From Plasmodiophora brassicae (taxonomy: Eukaryota > Endomyxa: Phytomyxea > Phytomyxea > Plasmodiophorida), in assembly GCA_036867785.1 (NCBI GenBank), contig CP145412.1:1178001-1242000 (forward strand): DNA of 64,000 nt, in the 5' to 3' direction. The notes under the pieces are model-generated. The model had not been told where the DNA came from and did not search any database. It was given only the letters and a program-made list of their open reading frames with translations. Shown here in pieces: positions 33,073-40,306 of the stretch. Every line of letters begins with the position of its first letter. Within the stretch, counting starts at the first letter, position 1. Both the position numbers and the translations under genes were made by a program.

Positions 33073-33627
33073 ATGGTCGTGTCCCGGCAGCGTCGATCGC
33101 GGTCGATTGGGTCGTTGTCCGCGCTGGACGAGGTGATCGTGTCGGCGACGAGCGAGCTGGGCGACGCGCGTACGCGGGCGTCACGCCGGAGCGTGATTGT
33201 GCTTGCCGACGCGGTTCTCGTTGTCATGAGCGGCGTGCTTGCCGCCACGGGCCGGCATGGCGCCTGGCCGTGCGCCATCGTCGCCTGCGTCGACCTGCTG
33301 TATACGGCGCAGGCATGGCACGCTGTGCTCGTCGGCGTCGCCATTGCTCCTGCTGTCGCGTTCCTCGTCATCAGTCATTCGACGACAATGACGGTGTATC
33401 TGATCGCAATCGGGGCGACCGCCGCCTGGGGCGCCGCCCAGCATTGCAGATCGATCCCTGGGCAGCCGCTCCAAGGCGACCTTGCGCTGGCCATCGCATG
33501 GGCCTGGATCGCGTTGTATTGCGGCGTGTCGCTGCACGAGTTCGCGTCGATGCACGCGCTGACCCGGACCTGCCTCGTGTCGATGTCGACGAGCGCGGCG
33601 GTTCTCGCCGTCCTACGAGCAGTATAA
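33073..33627 (+). CDS. Multi-spanning membrane protein, unknown
   Basis: From ATG 33073 the frame gives 184 residues. A basic cytosolic start (MVVSRQRRSRSIG) is followed by about five hydrophobic helices, among them VIVLADAVLVVMSGVLAA, AVLVGVAIAPAVAFLVI and LALAIAWAWIALYCGVSLHE. The chain ends RAV at the last helix. There are no charged residues that would suggest a transporter motif and no named family comes to mind. It is convergent with the CDCA7-type gene, with a 69-bp gap. Confidence 0.6.
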   Translation: MVVSRQRRSRSIGSLSALDEVIVSATSELGDARTRASRRSVIVLADAVLVVMSGVLAATGRHGAWPCAIVACVDLLYTAQAWHAVLVGVAIAPAVAFLVISHSTTMTVYLIAIGATAAWGAAQHCRSIPGQPLQGDLALAIAWAWIALYCGVSLHEFASMHALTRTCLVSMSTSAAVLAVLRAV

Positions 33628-33696
33628 CGCCCGCATCCGGGAGTGCCAACACTGTCTCAAACTCCATATGTATTCAGGTTAACGCCTTGCATTTAG

Positions 33697-34617
33697 TTAG
33701 TGCTTGTGAACCTTGCCGAAGCTCGGAGACGGTGATGGGGATTCGCTTGCGAGCGGCATGGCCGCCCCGCCAGACATGCTCGGGTCGATGTAGTCACCGC
33801 CGAGCATGCCGACGAACTCGGCGGAGACGCCCACGAACGATTTCGCTTTGGCGCGAAGGCGACCGCAGGCGGCACACTTGCAGATGCCGGCGCAGGACGG
33901 GCAGATCCACCCCTTGTTCTTCGCGTTCTCTATCGAATCGCCGTAGCACTTCGTCAGGCACCCGTCGCAGTACTTCTTGCGGCAGGTCCGCTTGTCCTGG
34001 CGCGACCGACGGCTAAACTGGTTCGAGCAGAACGCCAGCTGCTCGAAGCTACGCGCGTTCTTGCACTGGTGACATGATGTGCCGCGATACGATCGTTCCT
34101 TGTGCTGGCGGCGGACATCATCTTCGGCGAGCTCGTCGAGCGGATCGGTCACCTCCTGCTGTGCCGTTGCGGCGCCTTGCGACTGGAACGCGACCGACGA
34201 TCCACCAGACATCGTGCCACCCATTGCCTGCAGCCTGCTATCCAGCGTCGGCCTGCCAGCGACCGTCACCGGGAAGATGTACCTTGCTGGTGCAGGAATC
34301 GGGTCGAACAGACGCTTCTGCATGTCGCATATGAATGTCATGAACGGAGTCGCGGCGAACGGGTTCAGGATCGCCGTCGTCGGATTCGGATAGACGCGAT
34401 CGCCCGCATCGGTTACGACGCCTTCCTCCACGCTGTCCTGGTTCAGTCGGTCGACGTCGACCTGGACCTCGACGAGCGCGCCGGTCGTGTCGACGTACTT
34501 GAGGACGACAACCTTGATGCCGCCCTTCTGCAGCACGTCGAGGATCTCGTCCCACAGGCGCTCCATAGTGTGATGGTCGGGGGACGACGTGGCGGCGACG
34601 CCGTCAGCCGCCTCCAT
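33697..34617 (-). CDS. CDCA7-type zinc-finger protein (zf-4CXXC_R1)
   Basis: One exon, 306 residues from ATG 34617. The N-terminal half contains a small folded segment (IKVVVLKYVDTTGALVEVQV) and a Pro/Gly-rich linker. Residues ~195-275 are a Cys-rich domain: GTSCHQCKNARSFEQLAFC, then CRKKYCDGCLTKCYGDS and WICPSCAGICKCAACGR. These paired CxxC motifs define zf-4CXXC_R1, the domain of CDCA7, which recognises hemimethylated CpG and recruits the remodeller HELLS/LSH to keep DNA methylation. Plants and other lineages also have proteins with this domain in JmjC demethylases; no JmjC domain is seen here. CDCA7 itself is therefore likely, but not certain. Confidence 0.85.
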   Translation of the reverse strand: MEAADGVAATSSPDHHTMERLWDEILDVLQKGGIKVVVLKYVDTTGALVEVQVDVDRLNQDSVEEGVVTDAGDRVYPNPTTAILNPFAATPFMTFICDMQKRLFDPIPAPARYIFPVTVAGRPTLDSRLQAMGGTMSGGSSVAFQSQGAATAQQEVTDPLDELAEDDVRRQHKERSYRGTSCHQCKNARSFEQLAFCSNQFSRRSRQDKRTCRKKYCDGCLTKCYGDSIENAKNKGWICPSCAGICKCAACGRLRAKAKSFVGVSAEFVGMLGGDYIDPSMSGGAAMPLASESPSPSPSFGKVHKH

Positions 34618-34645
34618 TGAAGAACTACACACGACGTGACGCAAC

Positions 34646-35242
34646 TTACGGACTTTCCGCGGACTTTTGTGTTATGGCTCTGAAGCAGCCGACCAGCCGT
34701 CCACCCACACTCCCTGCCCACGACCGGCCACCGACGCCCAAATGACCACTCCGCTGGAACGCTACCGCAGACAGGTCGGCGCCTCGGCTGACGCTTGTCG
34801 ACTCTAACACGTGTGACGAAGTCCCAGCAGTGGTGATCCGATAGGTTCCTGGCTGTGTGAACAGAATAATCAGGGTACTGGCGTTACCTGGCGCGCGTAC
34901 CTGTATATCGCGTGTTAGTCGTGGAGGTGTGTCACCTCGAGACACTGAACTTACTATTCGTGGCTCTTCGAGGCTGATGCATAGAGTGTCTCCTAAGGCG
35001 TACTGTCTTCTTGTCAGCTGGCAGGCGCCCTTGACCTCCCGCCAAGAGGTCGCTCGAAATCGGTTGTGGGCTGTGCGGCAGGATATTGACTGAACGTCGG
35101 CACATATTGGGGACTCCATGAGCGACGACCAAGCATGACAATATTGGCGATGGCGTTTCGCCAACACTTCATTGCGCTTGCTGATAGGAGGTGAGAACCG
35201 GCATTTGATTTGAGATTCATGTCTGCATGTCAAAGGCGACAA
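34646..35242 (-). CDS. Possible C-terminal exon of an unknown protein
   Basis: An open minus frame whose central part (YALGDTLCISLEEPRIVSS ... STLIILFTQPGTYRITTAG) reads like a beta-sandwich domain. The ends look non-coding: the last 40 residues are Gly/Arg-rich and run into the CDCA7 promoter. I could not find a start or upstream exon that fits, so the real limits are unknown. Confidence 0.3.
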   Translation of the reverse strand: MSPLTCRHESQIKCRFSPPISKRNEVLAKRHRQYCHAWSSLMESPICADVQSISCRTAHNRFRATSWREVKGACQLTRRQYALGDTLCISLEEPRIVSSVSRGDTPPRLTRDIQVRAPGNASTLIILFTQPGTYRITTAGTSSHVLESTSVSRGADLSAVAFQRSGHLGVGGRSWAGSVGGRLVGCFRAITQKSAESP

Positions 35243-35427
35243 AAGTCAAAGCGCTTTAGTGAGTCAGGTGTCGCACTGCCTTCGACGTTGTAGACTGGAC
35301 CGCCTTAGCTGGTCAGTCCGGTCTACAACTTGCATGAGTCACGATGTGGTATGGTGAGGTTCCGGCCCACAGGAATGCCGGTGTTGCTGGCTACTCCCCA
35401 AAAGAGACATCCTAGCCGACGACGAGA

Positions 35428-36591
35428 ATGCAGCCCGTCTACATCGTCACCATCGTCACCATCGTCACCGTTGTCAGCTGCGGGTATTCCGGGTCGAGTG
35501 CGGGATACGCCAGCGGCACCGGCCTCGGTGGCCAATCCAGTCAGTTTCAAAACATCATGGGCCAGGCGCAGTCGTACGGCAGCGGCATCGGGTCCACTCA
35601 GAACGGACCGCCGATTCAGCAGAGCAACATGCAGCAGAACTGGGACAGCAACAACAACAACAACTTCAACAGCGGCCAGTCGTACGGAAACGGGATCGGC
35701 CCGGGCCTCGGTGGGCCGTCTCAAGGACAGCAGCAGCAATGGACAGACCGTGCACAGTCGTACAGCCCCATTGGCGCGAACTCGTCGCCTGGATCTTCCC
35801 AGAGTGGTCCTATGGGGCAAGGTGTGGGCGCGCCACAGTCCTACATCGGGACGGGCGGACCCGCATCCCCTGGCTCCTCGATGGCGCAAACTCAAGGCGG
35901 GCCTCAGTTCTACAGCAGTAATGCCGCGAACAGTCGTGGAGCGCCTGTGTCCTCCATGGCACAAGGTGCAACCGGGCCTCAATTCTACGGCGGAAATGAT
36001 GCGAATGGACCCGCGTCTCCTGGGCCGTCGCAAACGGGGCAAGCCCAGGGTGGTCAGCAATCCTACAACTCCAACGGCCTCAATGGCAACGGAATCGCGG
36101 GGTCGTCTATGGGTGGTTCGAGCCCCCAGCAGGGATACGGCCCAGGAATTACCCCATCGAACGGCAATCGAAACGGTGTCCCGCCTCCACAGTCATCCGT
36201 AGGTGGAAATGGCAACTCCAATCAAGGGCCCTTCGGGAACAGTCAAGCTCCTCTCGGCGGTTCGTACGACGTCAACCCGTCACCGTCATCCAGCTTTGGA
36301 ATGCCTCAGCAGCCTCTCAGCCAAGATGCGGTGCCGTCGGCGGGCCCCTACAGCGGAAATACCCAACGCAGCTATGTCCCTGCTCCATCAGCAAATGTCG
36401 ACAGCACTTCTGCACAGTCTTACAGTCCAGCCCCATCACCGGTCATTTCCAGATCTCGAAGGTCACGGTCGTCGTCAACGAGGTTCTCGTCCAGGAAGGA
36501 CGACTCTGCGGCCATGCCGGTCCTGGTACAGGCGTCGCAAGGCGTGATCTGTCTCATTGCGACCGTTGCATTTGCAGAATTTTTCATGTGA
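35428..36591 (+). CDS. Secreted, GPI-type low-complexity surface protein
   Basis: One exon, 387 residues. It starts with a signal peptide built on a repeated Val-Thr-Ile tract (MQPVYIVTIVTIVTVVSC). The mature part is almost wholly Gly, Ser, Asn, Gln and Pro, with repeating units containing aromatic residues: QSYGSGIG, QSYGNGIGPG, GGPQFYSS, GPQFYGG, QQSYNSNG. A basic Ser/Arg stretch (ISRSRRSRSSSTRFSSRKD) precedes a hydrophobic C-terminal tail (VLVQASQGVICLIATVAFAE), fitting a GPI-anchor signal. The composition resembles prion-like or silk/wall proteins that self-associate. A role at the cell or cyst wall or the host interface is plausible but is inference. The DNA repeats (atcgtcacc x3 near 35443) may expand or contract. 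Confidence 0.65.
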   Translation: MQPVYIVTIVTIVTVVSCGYSGSSAGYASGTGLGGQSSQFQNIMGQAQSYGSGIGSTQNGPPIQQSNMQQNWDSNNNNNFNSGQSYGNGIGPGLGGPSQGQQQQWTDRAQSYSPIGANSSPGSSQSGPMGQGVGAPQSYIGTGGPASPGSSMAQTQGGPQFYSSNAANSRGAPVSSMAQGATGPQFYGGNDANGPASPGPSQTGQAQGGQQSYNSNGLNGNGIAGSSMGGSSPQQGYGPGITPSNGNRNGVPPPQSSVGGNGNSNQGPFGNSQAPLGGSYDVNPSPSSSFGMPQQPLSQDAVPSAGPYSGNTQRSYVPAPSANVDSTSAQSYSPAPSPVISRSRRSRSSSTRFSSRKDDSAAMPVLVQASQGVICLIATVAFAEFFM

Positions 36592-36844
36592 AAATCTGTT
36601 TCGATACAGAACGTTCCCATCGTCCTGGACCGGGTTGGCCGATATCAACGGTTCATACAGGGAATACATCAGGGTTAGTGATGTGGAGATCAAGACGTGT
36701 CATCGTCCGAACTGGTCGGGGTACTGGCGCCAGCCGATGTTCGTGGGTCCCATTAAAGCCAACGGCTGCAGAACGTTATCATGGTCAGCATCCAGGGTGT
36801 GACTCATCAGTCATCGACTCGTCGCGCTAAACGATGTAGGTAGC

Positions 36845-36955
36845 CGCTCTTCAGCGATCAAACTGCGGGACGTTGGAGAGCGACGTTGCACGCGTTGTAC
36901 CAGAAGTGCAACGTCGCTCCACGACCCGCGGCCGCTGAAGAAAGGTCTACAGCCG
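36845..36955. repeat. Imperfect inverted repeat with a perfect 14-bp core
   Basis: The core is gagcgacgttgcac (36877-36890) and its exact complement (36905-36918) around a 14-nt loop. Outward, the arms stay related with gaps: tcttcagcg pairs with cgctgaaga and gtag with ctac, giving arms of about 50 bp. It lies in a 369-bp gap after the surface-protein gene, which is otherwise without a gene. It could be a small MITE-like element or a structured RNA. Confidence 0.6.
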
Positions 36956-36960
36956 TAGAA

Positions 36961-37348
36961 ATGACACCACCGACCACGACATGGCGTTCGCTCGATACGG
37001 TACCGATGTACGTGGATATGTCACCATCTGACTGCTGTTGTAGAGACTCAATCTTCTACCGGGAATGGGGTGATATCGTCACCGGCCGCTGAACTCCAGG
37101 CGAGTTCACCTGGTCAAACAAACGGCCGCGTGCACCTGTTACTCGTGCAGAAAGACGCTGCGGCGCTGTCAAACATCGACATTGCCTGCCCTGATGACCA
37201 AATCGACGACGAGGATCTGCAGGTCTGCGGTGCTCTAGGATGCCCTGGCGTTCACAGACATATCAACTGCAGTAACCACGACCGGAGTTCGTTCTATGAC
37301 TCGTCGCGATGTGGAACCGCTTTGGTACAAGCGGGATGCAGAGACTAG
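36961..37348 (+). CDS. Possible small Cys-rich protein gene
   Basis: A frame starting ATG 36961 (MTPPTTTWRSLDT) can splice across an intron ending near 37047 into TQSSTGNGVISSP. It then continues through LLLVQKDAAALSNID and a Cys-containing tail (CGALGCPGVH, INCSNHDRSS) to TAG 37346-37348. An AATAAA follows 26 bp downstream, which supports a 3' end here. No family is recognised and the first exon is uncertain. Confidence 0.3.
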
Positions 37349-37374
37349 GAGAAAGCGGCGGCACACTAATGTCC

Positions 37375-37380
37375 AATAAA
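37375..37380 (+). terminator. Candidate poly(A) signal AATAAA
   Basis: This is an exact AATAAA 26 bp after the stop of the small Cys-rich frame, in an AT-rich patch. Confidence 0.4.
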
Positions 37381-37764
37381 GAACCAGTCTTGATTTGATT
37401 AGTGGATCCTATCTCCTATAATATATGCGAGCAGATATGATCCGAATGATCAGTGGTCAACGGGCGCAACTTGACATGGTCACGAGAACGCCGCGCAACG
37501 AGAGGCTGCACCGATCGCTCGCGCGTTGTCCCGAGTGGGTACTGGTACGCGAAAACGATGATGTGATGAGTTCGGTTTCATGTGAGGATTGCGCGCGTTC
37601 CGGGCGCAAACCAGTCGAACGACAGTCGTATCAAGTGGAAGCAACGTTCCTGCCACGGGCTTTTTTCCTTGCTGCCAACGTCTTGGTCTTGGATTCCCGT
37701 GGCAGTAGCCTCACTCATTTTTTTCTCATCAACTGACCATCATCATTGAAGGAGGTCGTCTGCC
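37381..37764. other. No gene supported
   Basis: An open plus frame of ~100 codons (37425-37736) has no motif and ends in a hydrophobic stretch followed by a T-run. I do not call it. The region leads directly into the large inverted duplication. Confidence 0.4.
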
Positions 37765-38265
37765 GAACGGCGAGGAGTTGGGGCGGCCGTTGCAGCTCCA
37801 GTTGCCGAACCCAAACGAGATGGCTAAGCAGTTGCGGTTTCAGGAACAACTTGTTGAGGCAGTACAAGCCAGGCGAGTCGCTGAAGGCAGCAGGTGCTGC
37901 CGCTGAAGCCAGGCGAGTCGCTGAAGAAGCTATGGCTGTCTTTGCCGAATGGAATCGGATAGCCGATGAAGCACGCGCTGCGGCGGCTGAACGCCTCGAA
38001 AACGTGCGTCAGGAGACGCTTCGTCTAGAAATTGCAAAGCTGGCATTGCAACCGCGACAGCAGGTAAGTGTCCTATATTGTCCACTGTTCTCAATGTTGA
38101 TATGATCAGGACGGTTTTGTAGAGATATTACACGAGGGTTGGAAACGCCTGCATGACGCTGATCGTTAGATCGCCACGCTTATCAGCTTGGCACTGATAG
38201 CCCGCCACCTGTCAACGCCAACCATGGCATAAGCTCCCACGAGTATTATTTGCTGATTGATCACG
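37765..38265 (+). pseudogene. Decayed inverted copy of the 38279-38879 gene (left arm of palindrome)
   Basis: This arm is the reverse complement, at roughly 90% identity by eye, of 38284-38790. It still shows the coiled-coil stretch RRVAEEAMAVFAEWNRIADE, the block RQETLRLEIAKLALQPRQQ and the splice donor gtaagt after it. However, the frame is shifted within the N-terminal part (GESLKAAGAAAEARR) and the second exon reaches a stop soon after LHDADR. So it no longer encodes the full protein. Confidence 0.7.
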
Positions 38266-38790
38266 AATAGATAGCCCGTCACCCGTGATCAATCAGCAAA
38301 TAATACTCGTACGAGCTTATGCCATGGTTAGCGTTGACAGGTGAGGGGCTATCAGTGCCGAGCTGATAAGCGCGGCGATCTTCACGGAGGCGTGGAGCAG
38401 CGTCGTGCAGGTGGTTCCAACCCTCGTGTAACATCTCTACAAAATCGTCCTGATGAAATCAACATGGAGAACAGTGGGCAATATAGGACGCTTACCTGCT
38501 GTCGCGGTTGTAATGCCAGCTTTGCAATTTCTAGACGAAGCGTCTCCTGACGCGCATTTTCGAGGCGTTCAGCCGCCGCAGCGCGTGCTTCATTGGATAT
38601 CCGTTTGCGCTCGGCAGTGACAGCCATAGCTTCTTCAGTGACTCGCCTGGCTTCAGCGGCAGCCGCAGCTGCCTCTTCAGCGACTCGCCTGGCTTGAGCA
38701 GCCTCAACAAGTTGTTCATGAAACCGCAACTGCTGAGCCATCTCGTCTGGGTTCGGCAGCTGGAGCTGCAACTGCCGCGCCAACGTCTCG
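37765..38790. repeat. Large palindrome: ~500-bp arms, 18-bp loop
   Basis: The arms run 37765-38265 and 38284-38790. The inner end is a perfect stem (tgctgattgatcacg against cgtgatcaatcagca) around loop 38266-38283. The next ~75 bp on each side are about 95% identical; outer parts are more diverged and carry small indels. A transcript crossing the centre could fold into a long double-stranded hairpin. Confidence 0.85.
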
Positions 38791-38879
38791 TCACTCGGCC
38801 CGGTCAGCCATTTTAGACATGCGGGTATAATACTCCTATTCGGACGCAGCTGAGCCGACAAGACGTGCTCAGATGTCAT
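38279..38879 (-). CDS. Coiled-coil protein of unknown function (intact copy in the palindrome)
   Basis: Exons 38879-38496 and 38449-38279 join across a 46-nt intron, in frame, giving 184 residues. The N terminus (MTSEHVLSAQLRPNRSIIPA) leads to a helical region (DEMAQQLRFHEQLVEAAQAR). An Ala/Glu/Arg coiled coil follows with tandem RRVAEEAAAAAAEA and RRVTEEAMAVTAER units, then a conserved block QETLRLEIAKLALQPRQQ. The second exon (DDFVEMLHEGWNHLHDAAPR ... YEYYLLIDHG) ends at the palindrome loop. A decayed mirror copy follows. No family is recognised. The intact frame over two exons, against a broken mirror copy, suggests this copy is the functional one. Confidence 0.55.
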
Positions 38880-39429
38880 CCAGGAGTGTCTCCTTGCACT
38901 AACGCTTCGACTCCAGCGAGCAATCGGTCAATCACTTGCTGGATTTGTCCTTCTCAAACTTAACATGACTTCCACTCCTATCCAAGCGGTGCGGTTGGCG
39001 GCGAGAGATATCACCAAATACAAATTAGGGCGCACCCCATAGTCGTACCACAGCAGCCAGCAGGATTGCCTCGCGCAGTCCGCACGCGGCGGGCAGCATT
39101 TCAAACGGATCGCCAGCCGTCAATGGCGAACGTTGAACTCGATCCACGTCCCGCCGGGTGCTGGTGCGCCATAGCATCACGAAGTATTTTATTAACTTTG
39201 GGAAGACGTTGCCAACCGGCTGTAGGGCCGCATCAGGGTTCTCCTGGCGTCCTGCGCGTGGCCGGTCGCAACGACATCCGTGTGTCCCATTGTCAGTCAA
39301 TACTCCAACATTACTGTCGTTGCTGTGCCGCGAAGTCGTAATATAAAGACCACGAATTGTGTCTAGACTAGTGTGATTTGTAGAATTATTTGTACGCGGG
39401 GTAGTTAATCAGGCAGACGGCGAAGCGGA
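38880..39429. other. Intergenic, AT-richer, no gene supported
   Basis: This is a 550-bp gap before the chitin-binding gene. A minus-strand frame of 91 codons (39025-39300) has no motif or splice support. The region is probably 3' flank of the chitin-binding gene and 5' flank of the coiled-coil gene. Confidence 0.4.
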
Positions 39430-39951
39430 TTACAGCCAGTTGTTGTTGCAGAACTGAGGACCGTAGCCACAGTACTCAGACATGGAGCAGCACTGGCCGC
39501 TGTCGCATCCGGCCCATCCGAAATCAGGGCCGCAGCGCGAGTCACCACGGGGCGGTCCCCAGGCGCCGTTAGGCGGGCCCATGCCTTGCCCGTTGCCGTT
39601 CCAACCGCCCTGCCCGTCGTTGTAACCGCCCTGCCAGTCGTTGTAGCCGCCCTGCCAGGCGTTGTAGTCGCCCTGCCAGTTGTTACCTTGGCCCCAGCCG
39701 CCCTGCCAGTTGTTGCCGCCTCCCTGGCCCCAGTTGCCCATCGGGCCACCGCAGTGCATTGGGCCGCTGCCACACCATTCCGAAGCCGAGCAGCATAGGC
39801 CATCGCCACATCCCGCCCATCCAAAGTCGGGACCACAGCGGCTGTCTGCACGAGGAGGGGCCCAGACGCCGTTCGGCGGGTTAATCGGAATCATCTGGGC
39901 GAACGACACCGTCGCCACGACCGCGACCGTGATCACAAGTTTCGACATCAT
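39430..39951 (-). CDS. Secreted chitin-binding protein with two CBM18 (hevein) domains
   Basis: One exon, 173 residues. MMSKLVITVAVVATVSFAQ is a signal peptide. Two near-identical hevein-type domains follow, each with DSRCGPDFGWAGC, a CC pair (GLCCSASEWCG and GQCCSMSEYCG) and a closing Cys; the aromatic residues that stack on N-acetylglucosamine are present. They are separated by a ~70-residue linker of repeated NWQGG and YNDWQGG units, an unusual Trp/Gly/Asn-rich spacer. CBM18 proteins bind chitin. In plant-associated protists and fungi they protect wall chitin from host chitinases or mask chitin fragments; a structural role in a resting-spore wall is equally possible. The linker DNA is a tandem repeat and may vary in length. 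Confidence 0.9.
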   Translation of the reverse strand: MMSKLVITVAVVATVSFAQMIPINPPNGVWAPPRADSRCGPDFGWAGCGDGLCCSASEWCGSGPMHCGGPMGNWGQGGGNNWQGGWGQGNNWQGDYNAWQGGYNDWQGGYNDGQGGWNGNGQGMGPPNGAWGPPRGDSRCGPDFGWAGCDSGQCCSMSEYCGYGPQFCNNNWL

Positions 39952-40017
39952 CCTATAGAAGGTGTTGCTATGGAGTCCTGGAAAACTAGTATGGCTCGAT
40001 GACAGCAGGTTCGCCAA

Positions 40018-40220
40018 CGAGTCATTGCCCCCGCCACGGGTCATGGATGGCGGCGGTCTCAGCAAAGAGGTTCACCAGTGTGTGTCATTCGGCACACGTT
40101 GACCGCGACGGCGACACCAGTGTGAGTCACCCAGCAAACGTTGACCGCCGCGATGGTTCATCAGCGTTGAGTCATTAGCAGCACGTTGGTCCAGGCGACG
40201 TGAACCGTCCGTTTGAGTCA
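40018..40220. promoter_or_regulatory. Tandem array of TGAGTCA (AP-1/GCN4-like) sites
   Basis: Exact TGAGTCA occurs at 40123-40129, 40168-40174 and 40214-40220, spaced 45 and 46 bp. Near matches (cgagtca at 40018, tgtgtca at 40081) continue the pattern upstream. Each unit also carries an acgttg/ccgcga segment, so this is a degenerate ~45-bp tandem repeat. It lies in the divergent gap between the chitin-binding gene and the 7TM-RGS gene. TGAGTCA is the classic bZIP site; use as an enhancer here is inference. Confidence 0.6.
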
Positions 40221-40306
40221 GCGGATTGCAAGATATCATGCGACGCTCGAGCGGACGTACGTGACCCGGGCGGGAATCTGTGCCTGCTTATCTTTGTTGC
40301 GTCCCC

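Noticed and set aside
32625-34016. 463-codon plus-strand open frame
   Set aside because: It runs antisense through the CDCA7-type gene and across the 5-helix membrane protein in another frame. It is Arg/Ser/Thr-rich with no motif, a typical antisense shadow of GC-rich genes.
39025-39300. Small minus-strand frame upstream of the chitin-binding gene's 3' side
   Set aside because: There is no motif, no poly(A) or splice support, and composition is similar to surrounding non-coding DNA.
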